Source: Balamuthia mandrillaris (Eukaryota; Discosea; Longamoebia; Balamuthiidae). From it: 22,510 nt of DNA. How positions within the stretch are numbered: position 1 is the stretch's first letter; each line of letters begins with the position of its first letter. The notes beneath the pieces were generated by a model, which had not been told where the DNA came from, made no database searches, and saw only the letters and a program-made list of their open reading frames with translations. Made by a program: the position numbers and the translations under genes. Of the stretch, positions 1 through 9,732 are shown piece after piece. Where the stretch lies: NCBI GenBank assembly GCA_031835245.1, contig JAVKOQ010000633.1, positions 1-22,510 on the forward strand, written 5' to 3'.

Positions 1-31
1 CTGAGTTCTAACCTCTCTCGCTTTTGGACAG

Positions 32-904
32 TGCTCCTTCTCAACAAGATAAAGATGAATGGATACAATTGATAAACCAAGAAAAAGATGCGGTGATGAG
101 CAAAATACTTCATGGACCGGCTACTCGGGATACGACCAGCGGCAGCATGGAACTGTCGGAGAGTACGTCCATGCTTTTGGAAATCATCTCTGCTGAGCCA
201 GATAATTCCGTGTGTGCTGATTGTGGAGATCCAGGTCTGCTCTTCTTTCTTATTCTTCTCGCTTCATCTTCATCTTGACATTGTTGGTATTTGTTTTATT
301 GTTGTACTTCAAACAGAAGTGGCATGGGCATCGCACAACTTGGGAGTGTTTTTGTGCATTCAATGCTGTGGTGTACATAGAGGAATGGGCGTTCGTATCT
401 CCAAAATGAAGTCTATTTATCTGGATCAATGGAAACCTGAGGAAATAGAAGTATGTTGTTACATTCCTTTTCTTATGCCCTTTTGCGTTATCCTTACTTT
501 ATTATCCTGCTTTTGTAGTTTATGCGGAGTATGGGTAATAAAAAAGCAAACGAATTTTGGGAACGGAACTTACTGTTGCAAACATCTATTATGAAACCCA
601 CACCAACTTCATCTCAGTACGACTTCTCTTTCTCTCCTCTCTGCTCTCCTCTGCTCTTCTCCTCTCTTCTCTCTGCTCTCTCCTCTCTCCTCTCTCCTCT
701 CTCCTCTCTCTCTCTCTCTTCTCTGCTCTCTCTGCTCTTGCTCTCTCTGCCTCTCTCTCTCTCTTGCTCTCCTCTCTGTTCTCCTCTCTGCTCTCTCTCT
801 CTCCTCTCTGCTCTCTCCTCTCTCCTCTCTCCTCTCTCCTCTCTCTCCTCTCTCCTCTCTCTCCTCTCTCTCTCTCTCTCCTCTCTTCTCTCTCTCTCTT
901 CTCT

Positions 905-945
<41 letters not shown>

Positions 946-1202
946 CTCCCCTCCTCTCTCCTCTCTCTCTCTCCTCTTCTCCTCTCTCTCCTCTCTCTCC
1001 TCTCTCTCTTCTCTCTCTTCTCTCTCTTCTCTCTCTTCTCTCCTTTCTCTCTCTCCTCCTCCACCTTTCACTAACAAAATTGCAACATCACAGAGAGGCA
1101 AAAGAGGCCTACATTCTGAAAAAGTACAAAGACCAGGCCTTTGTTTCTTCCACCGGCACCGACTCCGTCCAGGCTGTGGCTTCTCTAAACCAAACGGCTT
1201 GA
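32..1202 (+). CDS. ArfGAP-domain protein, 3' part (PH-ArfGAP type), 5' end outside window
   Basis: Predicted exons are 32-234, 317-450, 519-616 and 1094-1202, with matching phases and stop TGA at 1200. The ArfGAP zinc finger is clear: CADCG, then WASHNLGVFLC, IQCCGVHR and GVRISKMKSIYLD, followed by the helix MRSMGNKKANEFWE and the usual late motif REAKEAYILKKYKDQAF. The family activates GTP hydrolysis on Arf GTPases and acts at membranes. The arginine expected in the catalytic GVHR context is present. The first exon carries DKDEWIQLINQ, which looks like the last helix of a PH domain, so a PH-ArfGAP (ACAP/ADAP-like) order is likely, though the PH core is upstream of the window. The protein stops about 25 residues after the ArfGAP domain, so there is no ankyrin tail. 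The last intron is 477 bases, nearly all CT repeat. Family call is strong; subfamily is inference. Confidence 0.9.
620..1064 (+). repeat. CT/CCTCT-rich pyrimidine tract inside ArfGAP intron
   Basis: About 440 bases made almost only of C and T, mixing CT dinucleotides with TCC, CTCTT and TGCTCT variants. It fills nearly the whole third intron of the ArfGAP gene. It gives long open frames on both strands (Ser/Leu-rich on +, Arg/Glu-rich on -) that are artefacts of the repeat. Confidence 0.95.
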
Positions 1203-1231
1203 ACTTCTCTTCTGGAAAGAGAATTGTACAA

Positions 1232-1321
1232 TTTGGAATGTTAGTTATTTAATGAATGATTGGAACGTGAATTCCAATCATATTTTTCCTTTATTTAGTT
1301 ATTGTTATGTTTGGAATGTTA
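1232..1321. repeat. Inverted repeat flanked by a 12-base direct repeat in the 3' region of ArfGAP
   Basis: Arms ATGATTGGAA (1256-1265) and TTCCAATCAT (1272-1281) are a perfect 10-base inverted repeat with a 6-base loop, followed by a T-rich run. TTTGGAATGTTA occurs at 1232-1243 and again at 1310-1321. The block lies between the ArfGAP stop (1202) and the next start codon (1363). It could be a 3' UTR hairpin, a termination element or a promoter element for the next gene; the sequence alone does not say which. Confidence 0.7.
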
Positions 1322-1362
1322 TTGGCGTGAAACGATAAACAGAAAAGCGAGGGAGAGAGAAG

Positions 1363-4300
1363 ATGGCGACCGTCACCGGCAAGAACGCCCTGCTCCTGTG
1401 GTAAGGGAACCACGTTTGGCTTCATTTCAATAAAGTTAAACAACAACTTATTTTTCTAAAAAAGGTGCCAACGTTGTACTAGAGGATACCGGGACGTCAA
1501 TGTCGTCAACTTTACACGCAGTTGGGGTATGTATGGCTTCTCATTCTGATCATATCTTTCAACCAACGTTTGTCTCATGGGTTGTTGTGGTTTATGAACG
1601 TTGCTAAAATTAAAAAAAGAGGATGGCATGGCCTTTTGTGCGATCATCCATCGACACCACCCGCAAGCCTTAAATTTTGAACAGTTGCGAAAAGGTTCTT
1701 CTTTCTTTTCGTCTTCTTCGTGTTCTTGTTCTCTCTATTTGTTCAAATAAATACTCATTCCATTATGGCAGATGAGAAAGAGAAAAATCTAGAGCTAGCA
1801 TTTTCGGTCGCTAAAGACTTAGGCGTCCCTCGACTTTTGGATGTTGACGATATGCTCATACCTGGTGGCCCTGAAAAGTTCTCTGTCATGACTTACCTAA
1901 GGTTCTCTTCTTGTTCTTCTTCTTCTTGTTCTTCTTCTTCTTCTTCTTGTTCTTCTTCTTCTTCTTCTTCTTCTTCTTGTTCTTCTTCTTCTTCTTCTTC
2001 TTCTTCTTCTTCTTCTTCTTCTTCTTCTTGTAGCCTTACTTGGAAAAAATAGTCAATATTATCATCGGTTCTCGGGCAAGTCAGGTGCTGGCATTGCTTC
2101 CATTACTGCTCGTTCCAGTGTTATACTTTCAAACACAGCAATGGCAGCGTTGTCCAACTCATCCCCTTCTCCCCCTTCTGCTGTAGCAGTGCCATCCACT
2201 TCAGTTCCGGTGCAACAGCCTTCCTCTGAAACAGCACATCCTCCCATACAACAACGTGCGAGCCTTTCTCTCTCTGTTTCTTCACCGTTATCTTTCTCCT
2301 CTGTTTCTTTATTTTGTTTTGTTGTTGCTGTCACTTCATGATTGTCTTTTAAGGCTCCCGTCTCATCTGTGCTATTGATTGATAAGAGTTCGCAGACAAT
2401 CAAGCACAGGCATGCTCTTCTCCCACATCAGCTTTTGCAATGGAAAAGGAGAGAAAGCGACTAGCAAGGCGCCAAGAAATGCAGCGCCGCATCCAACAGC
2501 ACCAAGCCAACCTAGAAAAGGCTCGTCAAAAGCTTTTAGAAGATCGCCAGTCTCGTCAAATACCCTCCTCTTCCTCTTCTGCCCCTCCTTTGCGCCCTCG
2601 AAATCGCAACATAACATCAGCCACATCCTCTTCGTCATCGGAAGATTCTACAGCATCACAAAAAGCAATAAGAAGTCATTCTACCGCGTCTGTCGTTACT
2701 ACCAACGACACTTCATCATTAGCAACGACACCACTTCAACATCCTCATCGCATTACTAATACTGCTGTTCATGTCAACAGCAATAACAGCAACAGGAAAG
2801 AAACCACGTCTAGCACGGTTGCGCCATCAAAACCTGCTCGAACAACATTCACTGAACCAAAGAGCACAATTACAACAACGCTGACGAAAATCAATTCATC
2901 TACTGTCGCTTCTGCCACCACTTCACACCCAAGCATTGACAATAGACCAGGGGGCAGCATTCGGGAACGAATCACTGCGTACCAATCTTCTGTGGCACAA
3001 AGCTCTGGTCCTGCACCTGCGTTCACTGTTGTTTCTTCTTCTGCTTCTTCTTCCGCCATTTATTCTAGACCCGCTGTTTCTTCTCCTTCATCAGGTTCAT
3101 CTTCGGCCATTATTACAGGCAGCCGGTATACTCCCGCTATGGCGTCACCACAACCAGCAACATCTGTATCTTCTTCGCCCGCCGTACAAAGCTCAACAGT
3201 TGAGCCAACGACCACAACTACATCTAGTACCAACACAGGTACAGGGAACAATACTTCAGCAATCCCTCCGCGTCCGGACCCTCAAACACGGTTGGCTCCA
3301 ACTCCACCATCACAGTTATCCGCCCCCTCAGTACCTACGCAGACACCCGCTCTGCCTTCCACCTATCCAGTAAGATCGGAAAACTACAGCAACGATGTAC
3401 CCAAGGTCAGTTTTTTGTTACGTAGTTTCTGGTTCGTTATTTGGTTTCTCGTCTCACTTGAAAAATAGGCACATTTACAGGGCTGGTTGCTAAAAAAGGG
3501 AGATGTAGGAGCTGTTAAAACGTGGAAGAAGCGATGGTTCTGCCTACGCAAGCAACGACTCTTTTACTATAAAGAAAAGCAAGGCGGTGGTAGTGAAATA
3601 AACAGGGATGAAGAAGCCATGAAGGAAGGAGACGTTGTAACTACCGACGCTAGAAAGACTATCGACGTTGCTGAGGAAGGAAGAAAGAAATCTTCCATAA
3701 GGTATGGCATGAGCCAAATACGTCAGAGCCTGACTGGCGTCATCTTGGAGCGCAATGAGGACACTAACAGTGCTGCAGCTGCGAAGACCTCCGACCCTAC
3801 TGGTTTTACACTTTTCTTCCCTGCTCTCTCCTTTCCTCTCCTCTCTTCGCGCTCTTTTTCTCTTTTTAGCGATGTTAACAATGAAATGCAATTCAAAAGG
3901 TTTCATATCTTTGGTAGATGTGGAGTCAGTGGAAAAAATGGGAAGCACAGGCTTTCGAATCAACACGGTAGAGCGGATATATTACCTGCATGCCTCCTCC
4001 CAAGAGCTTCAACAGTATTGGGTGGAGGGGCTGCAACATGTGGTTAGCTCCATCAAAGAGGCCGCCATGCATGATGCCGATCAACCGCTCTTGCTTGGGT
4101 CTGGAATTACTGTTCGTGACGTGATGGTATTGCATCACCTTCCATGTTTTTTGCTTGTCAGTGCAATGAAACTAACAAACGGATAACATACCAAACAGAA
4201 AAAGGAAGGTTATTTGATGCGACAGGGTATGTTTGGCTGGAAGAAGCAATGGTTCGTGTTGAAGGATGGCGTTCTCTTCATATCCAAGTCCAAAGTACGT

Positions 4301-4594
4301 CCTTTTTTTAAAAAAAACACCAAATGTTTTTCTTTCTTTTTAGTGCTGCTGACCAAACCATCAACAACAACATAGAATTCCGGTCATCCAGAAAAGATTC
4401 CTTTGTACCATTGCGAACTGGTGGACTACCCTGACAAGTCGCATGCCTTCCAGATAACCTACGCCAAACCTCGTAACTGCAAGCTCCTCATCCAAGCCGA
4501 AAATGAGATAGAGATGCAGGAGTGGTGCAATGCTATCTTGAAGCAGCAGCTTGTCATCGAGCTCGCCATTGACTCTATCGACGTTGTGGATTGA
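1363..4594 (+). CDS. Calponin-homology domain plus two PH domains, adaptor-like protein
   Basis: Ten predicted exons: 1363-1400, 1465-1526, 1620-1694, 1772-1901, 2053-2255, 2396-3405, 3469-3802, 3870-4126, 4199-4294, 4376-4594 (807 aa; the 2396 acceptor could be 2387). Residues about 5-110 form one CH domain of the alpha-actinin/EHBP1 type: NALLLWCQR, VNVVNFTRSWEDGMAFCAII, LGVPRLLDVDDM, SVMTYLSQYYHRFS. A basic coiled stretch (about residues 185-225) and a 300-residue Ser/Thr/Pro-rich linker follow. PH1 starts near residue 508 (GWLLKKGD, WKKRWFCLRK) and resumes at GFISLVDVESVEKMGS after an insertion of about 83 residues; PH2 starts near 704 (KEGYLMRQG, WKKQWFVLKDGVLF) and runs to EMQEWCNAI. 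CH domains bind actin or Rab effectors and PH domains bind phosphoinositides, so a membrane-cytoskeleton linker is inferred. The start context AAGATGG and a start directly before the CH domain support this initiator. I do not recognise the exact family. Confidence 0.88.
1904..2031 (+). repeat. TTC microsatellite in CH-PH-PH intron 4
   Basis: About 125 bases of TTC triplets with scattered TTG interruptions, inside intron 1902-2052. A TAG at 2031-2033 directly after the tract looks like an acceptor, but using it would give a stop within six codons. The acceptor at 2051-2052 restores the CH motif SVMTYLSQYYHRFS. Confidence 0.95.
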
Positions 4595-4608
4595 GGGAAA
4601 AAAAAATT

Positions 4609-4614
4609 AATAAA
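4609..4614 (+). terminator. AATAAA polyadenylation-like signal after CH-PH-PH gene
   Basis: AATAAA lies 15 bases after the stop codon in an A-rich stretch. If used, the 3' UTR would be very short. Function is inferred from the hexamer only. Confidence 0.35.
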
Positions 4615-4620
4615 AAAAAG

Positions 4621-4673
4621 CATTCATGTCGACATTGAAAGTAAGATTTTTTTCCCTTCATTCATGTCGACAT
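4621..4673. promoter_or_regulatory. Two copies of a 15-base repeat, each with a 10-base palindrome
   Basis: CATTCATGTCGACAT occurs at 4621-4635 and 4659-4673. Each copy contains the perfect palindrome ATGTCGACAT (4626-4635 and 4664-4673). The pair lies just after the CH-PH-PH stop and about 115-170 bases upstream of the sideroflexin start. A paired binding site for a dimeric factor is a reasonable inference. Confidence 0.5.
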
Positions 4674-4789
4674 GATAAATTAAGGCGAAATGTTTGTTGG
4701 GGTCCCACCTTAAACCAAAAGGAAAAAAGAAAAACAGAGCAGAGAGAGAAAAGAAAGACGAGACAGACCAGCGCACCCCAATACAAAGC

Positions 4790-5971
4790 ATGGCAACCTC
4801 TTCACCAGCTAACCCGGCCAGAGTTGATTTGAGTTTGTCTTTTTTTTTCCATTTTTTGTTGAATTTTTTTTCTCTCTAACCTCGAGCTCATTTTTTTTTT
4901 AAATGTTGTAATCAGGTGTCCCGAGATATGATCAAGCCACGTTTTGGGGCCGGTTTCGGCATTTTTTGGACGTGACAGACCCTCTGTAACGCCCCTTCCT
5001 CCACTCATCTATTGTTAGCTTGACTACTGTAGTCTTACATTCCAATTATTTTTTTGGGATCTGAACACATTAGAACTCTCCTTACTACCCAACAACAATT
5101 GGAAGGTGCTCTCACCGTTTTGCGCCGCTACGAAAACAGAGAACAAGACTATCCTCTCGAAGAGCTCTACAAGGCCAAGAAAAGTATACAAATCTCTCCT
5201 CTCTTCTTTCACTTCTTCCATGTGCGTGTAACTAACCGTTTGTTCTTGGCCAGTTCGAGATGCTGTAATCCATCCCGACACTGGCGAAAAGATCTTTGCG
5301 CCGTTTCGTATGTCTAGCTTTCTTCCTGTCAACATTGCCATAGTGTTAGGCTTGACTGTTCCCAACCCTGGCGTACTTATTTTCTGCTAGTGTTTTGCTC
5401 GCTTTCTTTTCTTTTTTTGCTTATTTTGCTTTTTGTTCCTTTTTCTTTTTTGCTGTTCAACTCACTTCGGATTCTCTTCTTTCGCTCAAACAAGATGGGA
5501 ACTACTTTATTCTGGCAATGGTTCAATCAGTCGTACAACGTGGCGCTGAACCACGCCAATCGTAATGCCTCCAACGAGATGTCTAACTCTCAAATCATGA
5601 GTATGCTTTCTCTTCTCTTGTTTGCTTTCTTTTTATTACCTTTCCTCTAGCTTCTTACCTATGTTCTATTTCTGCTGTTAAATTACTGTGAACAGAGGCT
5701 TACGCAGGAGCGGTTGGTCTTTCCTGTTCATTGGCTGTTGGATTGAACGAGGTGGTGAAGCGCGCCACAGCTTTCACACCGGCTGTGAGAACTGCCATTC
5801 AAAACGTACACTGCATGCCTTCTCTTTCTATTCTCTCTCATCACTCATAACAAGAATTCAATTTCATGTCTGCTAGATGGTTCCTTTCACCGCCGTGGCA
5901 GCAGCTGGTGTTTTGAACGTGTTCATGATGCGAGGCAACGAAATGAAGTAACTTCTTTCTTTCTTATCGTT

Positions 5972-6063
<92 letters not shown>

Positions 6064-6550
6064 TCCCGTTGTATCTCGTCATCTTTTTTTTATTAACAAA
6101 CCAAATTTAAAAAGGGAAGGAATAGATGTAAAAGATGCTGAAGGCAACATTTATGGCAGATCCCAAAAAGCAGGGTACTTGGGCCTTGTCAAAACCTCCA
6201 TCTCAAGAGTGGCCACATCGTTCGTGGTGTTGACCATTCCACCCATGTGCATGACCGCCCTGCAACGAACTTCACTCTTCACAAAGAATCCTCGCCTCAA
6301 GCATCCTGTTCATCTAGGTAAGTTCTTATCTTCTTTTTTCTCGAGCTCTTTTCTGTTGCTTCATGATTCACTGTCTTGTTTATTTGTAGGCATCATTTCA
6401 GCAACGTTATGGTTGGGTCTTCCGGCTGCCATTGCCCTCTTCCCTCAAACCTCATCCGTGCATGTGTCCAGCCTGGAACCCAAGTACCAAAATCTGAGGG
6501 ACAGGCATGGCAATCCTATTACCACCCTCTACTACAACAAGGGCTTATAA
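4790..6550 (+). CDS. SFXN: Sideroflexin, mitochondrial inner-membrane amino-acid (serine) transporter family
   Basis: Nine predicted exons: 4790-4832, 4916-4985, 5074-5183, 5254-5372, 5495-5600, 5696-5805, 5877-5947, 6115-6317, 6390-6550 (330 aa, the usual sideroflexin length). Family signatures run in order: VDLSVPRYDQATFWGRFRHF and DVTDP at the N-terminus, RDAVIHPDTGEKIFAPFRMS, FWQWFNQSYNVALNHANRN, AYAGAVGLSCSLAVGLNEVV, PFTAVAAAGVLN, then VKDAEGN and the C-terminal membrane helices after IPPMCMTAL. Animal SFXN1/3 import serine into mitochondria for one-carbon metabolism; other members act in iron-sulfur or complex I biogenesis. The substrate here is not readable from sequence. The first exon codes only 14 residues and part of a codon, ending within the conserved fDLS motif, which fixes the start at 4790. 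Neighbours are on the same strand but unrelated. Confidence 0.95.
5970..6064 (+). repeat. TTTC tetranucleotide microsatellite in sideroflexin intron
   Basis: About 23 uninterrupted TTTC units within intron 5948-6114. The antisense reading gives an open frame of KERK repeats, which is an artefact. Confidence 0.97.
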
Positions 6551-6595
6551 ATACTTGGACAGCAACAACACTCCCGTTGCTCTCTTTATGGCTTA

Positions 6596-6611
6596 TCTCT
6601 CTGTCTCTCTC

Positions 6612-6642
<31 letters not shown>

Positions 6643-6660
6643 TCCTCTCTCCTCGCTCCC
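6596..6660 (+). repeat. CT-rich tract between sideroflexin and PhyH genes
   Basis: Roughly 65 bases of CT repeat with a few G interruptions, 45 bases after the sideroflexin stop and about 130 bases before the next start. The interval 6551-6787 otherwise shows no gene. It may be 3' UTR of the former or leader/promoter of the latter. Confidence 0.85.
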
Positions 6661-6787
6661 CTCGTTCTGCTCTTTGGTTTGTCGACAAAATACTTTCGGC
6701 AATTTATCTAAAATTGGATAGCGTCGACGATTAGTGCGAAAAAGAGCAAGCAGGCCTGGCGGACACACAGAGCGTGACAAAGAAGAA

Positions 6788-8093
6788 ATGGAACAAGAGG
6801 TGCCGACCGGGTTGTCCGAAGAGCAGTGGGCGGAGTTTTGGAAGCAAGGGTTTCTTCCCTTGGGTCGTGTTCTTACTGATGAACAACTCGAGGAACTGCG
6901 GGAGCGGATAGACGCCATCATGCTCGGCAAGATCCAGTACGACGACCTTCTCATGCAACTCGATCCTGGAGGTCTGCTTTTGTGCTCTTTAACTTCCTCG
7001 CTCTACCTGCTTTCTCCCTTCCTTAACGCATGCATCAACAACAAAAAACAATACGATACAAATAGGTGACTACGGCAGCACGGTGCAGTCTGAACAAACG
7101 GTCGGTTGGAAAGGTGCTACCCGAGACTACCGCAAAATAGGAGACGCTGGTCAAGGCCTGGAGAAGGACGACCTGTTTTTCAAATTTATGGGCATTCCAT
7201 TGTTCAAGCACCTCTGTGCTGGGGTGTATGGTCCCCATGCTGACATTGCCTGTTACCGAGCTATGCTCATGAATAAGCCAGGCAAGAAGGGGACTAATCT
7301 GCCTTGGGTTCGTTCTCAACCTCTGCTCTCTCCCTTTCTCTCTACATTTCTCTCTCTTCTTCTTCTCTTTCCTTCTCTCGCTCTCTCTTTTCTATTCTCT
7401 TCTCACTGCTGTTTGTCATTCTCATTTTGAGGTCAGCATCAAGATGGAGGAGAGTGGTGGGGTCTCGATAGAGATCCCCTTATCTTCGTGTGGGTAGCGC
7501 TGGACCCTGCCTCCCAGGGCAACGGTTGCGTGCAGGTCATCGAAGGTAGTCACAAGCTCGGTCTCCTCAGTCGGCGAGGTCACACCCTCACAGAGGAGCA
7601 AATCCAAAAGCATTGCGATGAGACTAAGCTTAGAGATCTGGAGGTTGCGTTCCCTGTTCTTTGCTCTCTTTTCTGTCCTATTCTAAGTTTCGATGCTCTC
7701 TAGTTGGCGCCCGGTCATGCTGTTCTCTGTCATAACTTTTTGATACATAGAAGTGGCGTTAACAACACAGGTACCCTTTGTGATGATTTATCTCCATGGC
7801 TAACTGCTCACTTTATGAACAATCGCTTCTTCCAACTCCAGAACAACCTCGAAGAGGATTCTCGGTCAACTTCATCGATGCCAGAACTGTAGTCAAAACT
7901 CCTTTAGGGCCTTGTGGTACCTTTTCCTTTTCTATTTCCCACCGCCCATGTGCCTAAACCAAAAAGAAAACTGTTCGTCCTTACTTGTCGTATGTAACCA
8001 GGCAAACCAGGGCAGAGCTTCCCTCTGCTCTTCCGTGGCACTCTCGGCGATCCTGCTGCTGCTGCTGCTGCCGCAAGCCAAGAAGGACAATAA
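6788..8093 (+). CDS. Phytanoyl-CoA dioxygenase (PhyH) family Fe(II)/2-oxoglutarate oxygenase
   Basis: Six predicted exons: 6788-6971, 7066-7307, 7437-7643, 7704-7770, 7842-7916, 8002-8093 (288 aa). The PhyH fold motifs are present: an N-terminal helical region (SEEQWAEFWKQGFLPL), the iron-binding HQDGGEWW (His143 and Asp145), ALDPASQGNGCVQVIEGSHK, the second iron His in FLIHRSGVNN (about His226), and RRGFSVNFIDAR with the arginine that usually binds 2-oxoglutarate. The family hydroxylates acyl-CoAs or small molecules using O2 and 2-oxoglutarate; the substrate here is unknown, and no peroxisomal PTS1 (SKL-like) tail is seen because the protein ends in an Ala run and SQEGQ. The Ala run is coded by a GCT repeat near 8053-8070. 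The start at 6788 is chosen over an in-frame upstream GTG-like codon because it is an ATG just before the conserved region. Confidence 0.92.
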
Positions 8094-8353
8094 GAGGCCA
8101 AGGGTCCCAAGAAGGATGGGTTTGATTTTTGCCAACTTTTGCCAAAATCTGACGTGGCACAACGTGGTTGGCTGCCCCTCCATTCATTAATTAGCACAAA
8201 CAGCAAAATTATTATTATTTTTTTTTTTGCAAGCACTTGGTGTGCATTTGTGGGGGGTGTAACCTTTTCTTCTTTTCGGTGAGACACACCCAAAATAACA
8301 ACGCCGGCAAACTGAGACCTTTGTGGTTGTTTTTATCCAAAGTACCTATAGGC

Positions 8354-9732
8354 ATGAGCGCATCAAGTTCTGAGGCCAAAGGACCCAGCAGCTGGGCCAT
8401 CGAACGCATTGTCATTCATACGACCAACCCCGAGAAATCTCTTCACTTTTATTCTTCGTTGTTCGAGTGCGTGTTTTTTTTTCCTCTTTGCTTTCGTTCC
8501 ATCCCTGTCAGTCTCACTGGTTTAAAACAGGTTTACTCCAGAAAATGAACAACAGTGGCGAAGCAAGCAAGCTCCCTTCCCCTCTGTCCGCGTTTCTCCA
8601 TCGGTACTATTTTTTTTGTAGCTTCTTTTTTTTCGCCGGGGGTACATGTTCTAATCCTTTGTGATTTGTAGCTGGTTCTTGATTTAGTGCCCTCAAAAGA
8701 GCAAGGCGCTTCTGGCTCGGTAGAAACATCTCCCACTCGCCTTTTTATGACCCCTTCTTCTCGCTTATTCTTTCTTTGGCAAACCAGGGCGTCAGGAAAT
8801 TGAGCTTTTGCACAACAGGAGAGAAACTTTTGCGTCTTCACTCTCTTATTCGTGAAGCCGGTATTCATATTGAAGGTACTCTTTCTTCCTTCTTCTTTCT
8901 TCTGTCTTCTTTCTTCTCCTCCCTCCTCCTCCTCATACTTCTCCTGCTGTTTTGTTTCTTCCATCTCCTCGTTTTACTTGGAATGAGTGTTTATTCTCTA
9001 TTCCTTTTACTTTCTTTGCTCTTTTTTCCTGTTGAAACCTAAGTTGTTCCTGCTTAACTATTTAGAGGGTCCCGCTAGAAACGGAGAGGGAGTCTCTCTT
9101 TCAGTACAAGACCCAAGCGGTGTCCTTGTTGAGGCCACCACATACGAAACCCAATATGTTGAAGAGCTTCTGGTGGTAACGGAAGCTGCCACCAAAGTAT
9201 TTTCTGCAAGCTACAATCAGAGCACAGAAACACTACATTTGATCGGTATGTTTCCTTTATGCCCTGTCCATTACTCTATTATCATTTTGTTTTCTATTAT
9301 CGTTTCTTTCTCGCATTCTTTTTTTTTTTCTCTTTCTCCTCATTCTTGTTTGTTCTTTTTTTTGTTTTGGGTTCTGTTTCTTCCATTTTTTTTTTCTTGT
9401 TGATGCTTATGTGTTACCAACCGAACATCAAAGGCAACGTACCATCTTTTGTGGCTGGCTTGCTCAAGTATTACTGCGACCAGAAGCGGAAGACTGAGGA
9501 CGTCAAGGTGCAGCTCCTCAAGTCCAAAGCTGAGGCCTCCTTCCTTGGTGGCTCTGAGTATCTCCTCAAGTGCGGCGAGACGGACTACTTTCGCATTCAC
9601 ATCGCCCTATCCAGAGCTGCCTTGCGGGAAGGTTGGCAGGCCTTTGACGGACAGAATTATGGCGGCTCCTCTGGTGTCTCATGTAGGTTTACGTCTTGGA
9701 TGAAAGAGCCTTCCACCACGCTTACCAACTGA
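8354..9732 (+). CDS. VOC/glyoxalase-fold protein with unrecognised C-terminal extension
   Basis: Six predicted exons: 8354-8466, 8531-8603, 8672-8719, 8788-8875, 9066-9245, 9434-9732 (266 aa). The first 130 residues resemble a vicinal oxygen chelate module: AIERIVIHTTNPEKSLHFYSSLFE, then LVLDLVPSK, RLHSLIREAGIHIE and SLSVQDPSGVLVEAT, matching the usual pattern of a first-strand His, a DPxG turn and a late Glu. VOC proteins include glyoxalases, dioxygenases and epimerases; none can be chosen here. Residues from about 168 on (VPSFVAGLLKYYCDQ ... DYFRIHIALSRAALREGW) match nothing I recognise. The last residues may be wrong: another frame beginning at about 9684 reads on as a plausible peptide, so the true 3' end could involve an unseen intron or a sequence error. 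Function inferred from fold only. Confidence 0.7.

Noticed and set aside
522-1252. Long Ser/Leu-rich open frames on + and Arg/Glu-rich frames on - across 589-1101
   Set aside because: They are translations of the CT repeat in an intron; the ArfGAP reading requires this stretch to be removed, and no other motif is present.
5873-6082. Minus-strand open frame of KERK repeats
   Set aside because: It is the antisense of a TTTC microsatellite inside a sideroflexin intron.
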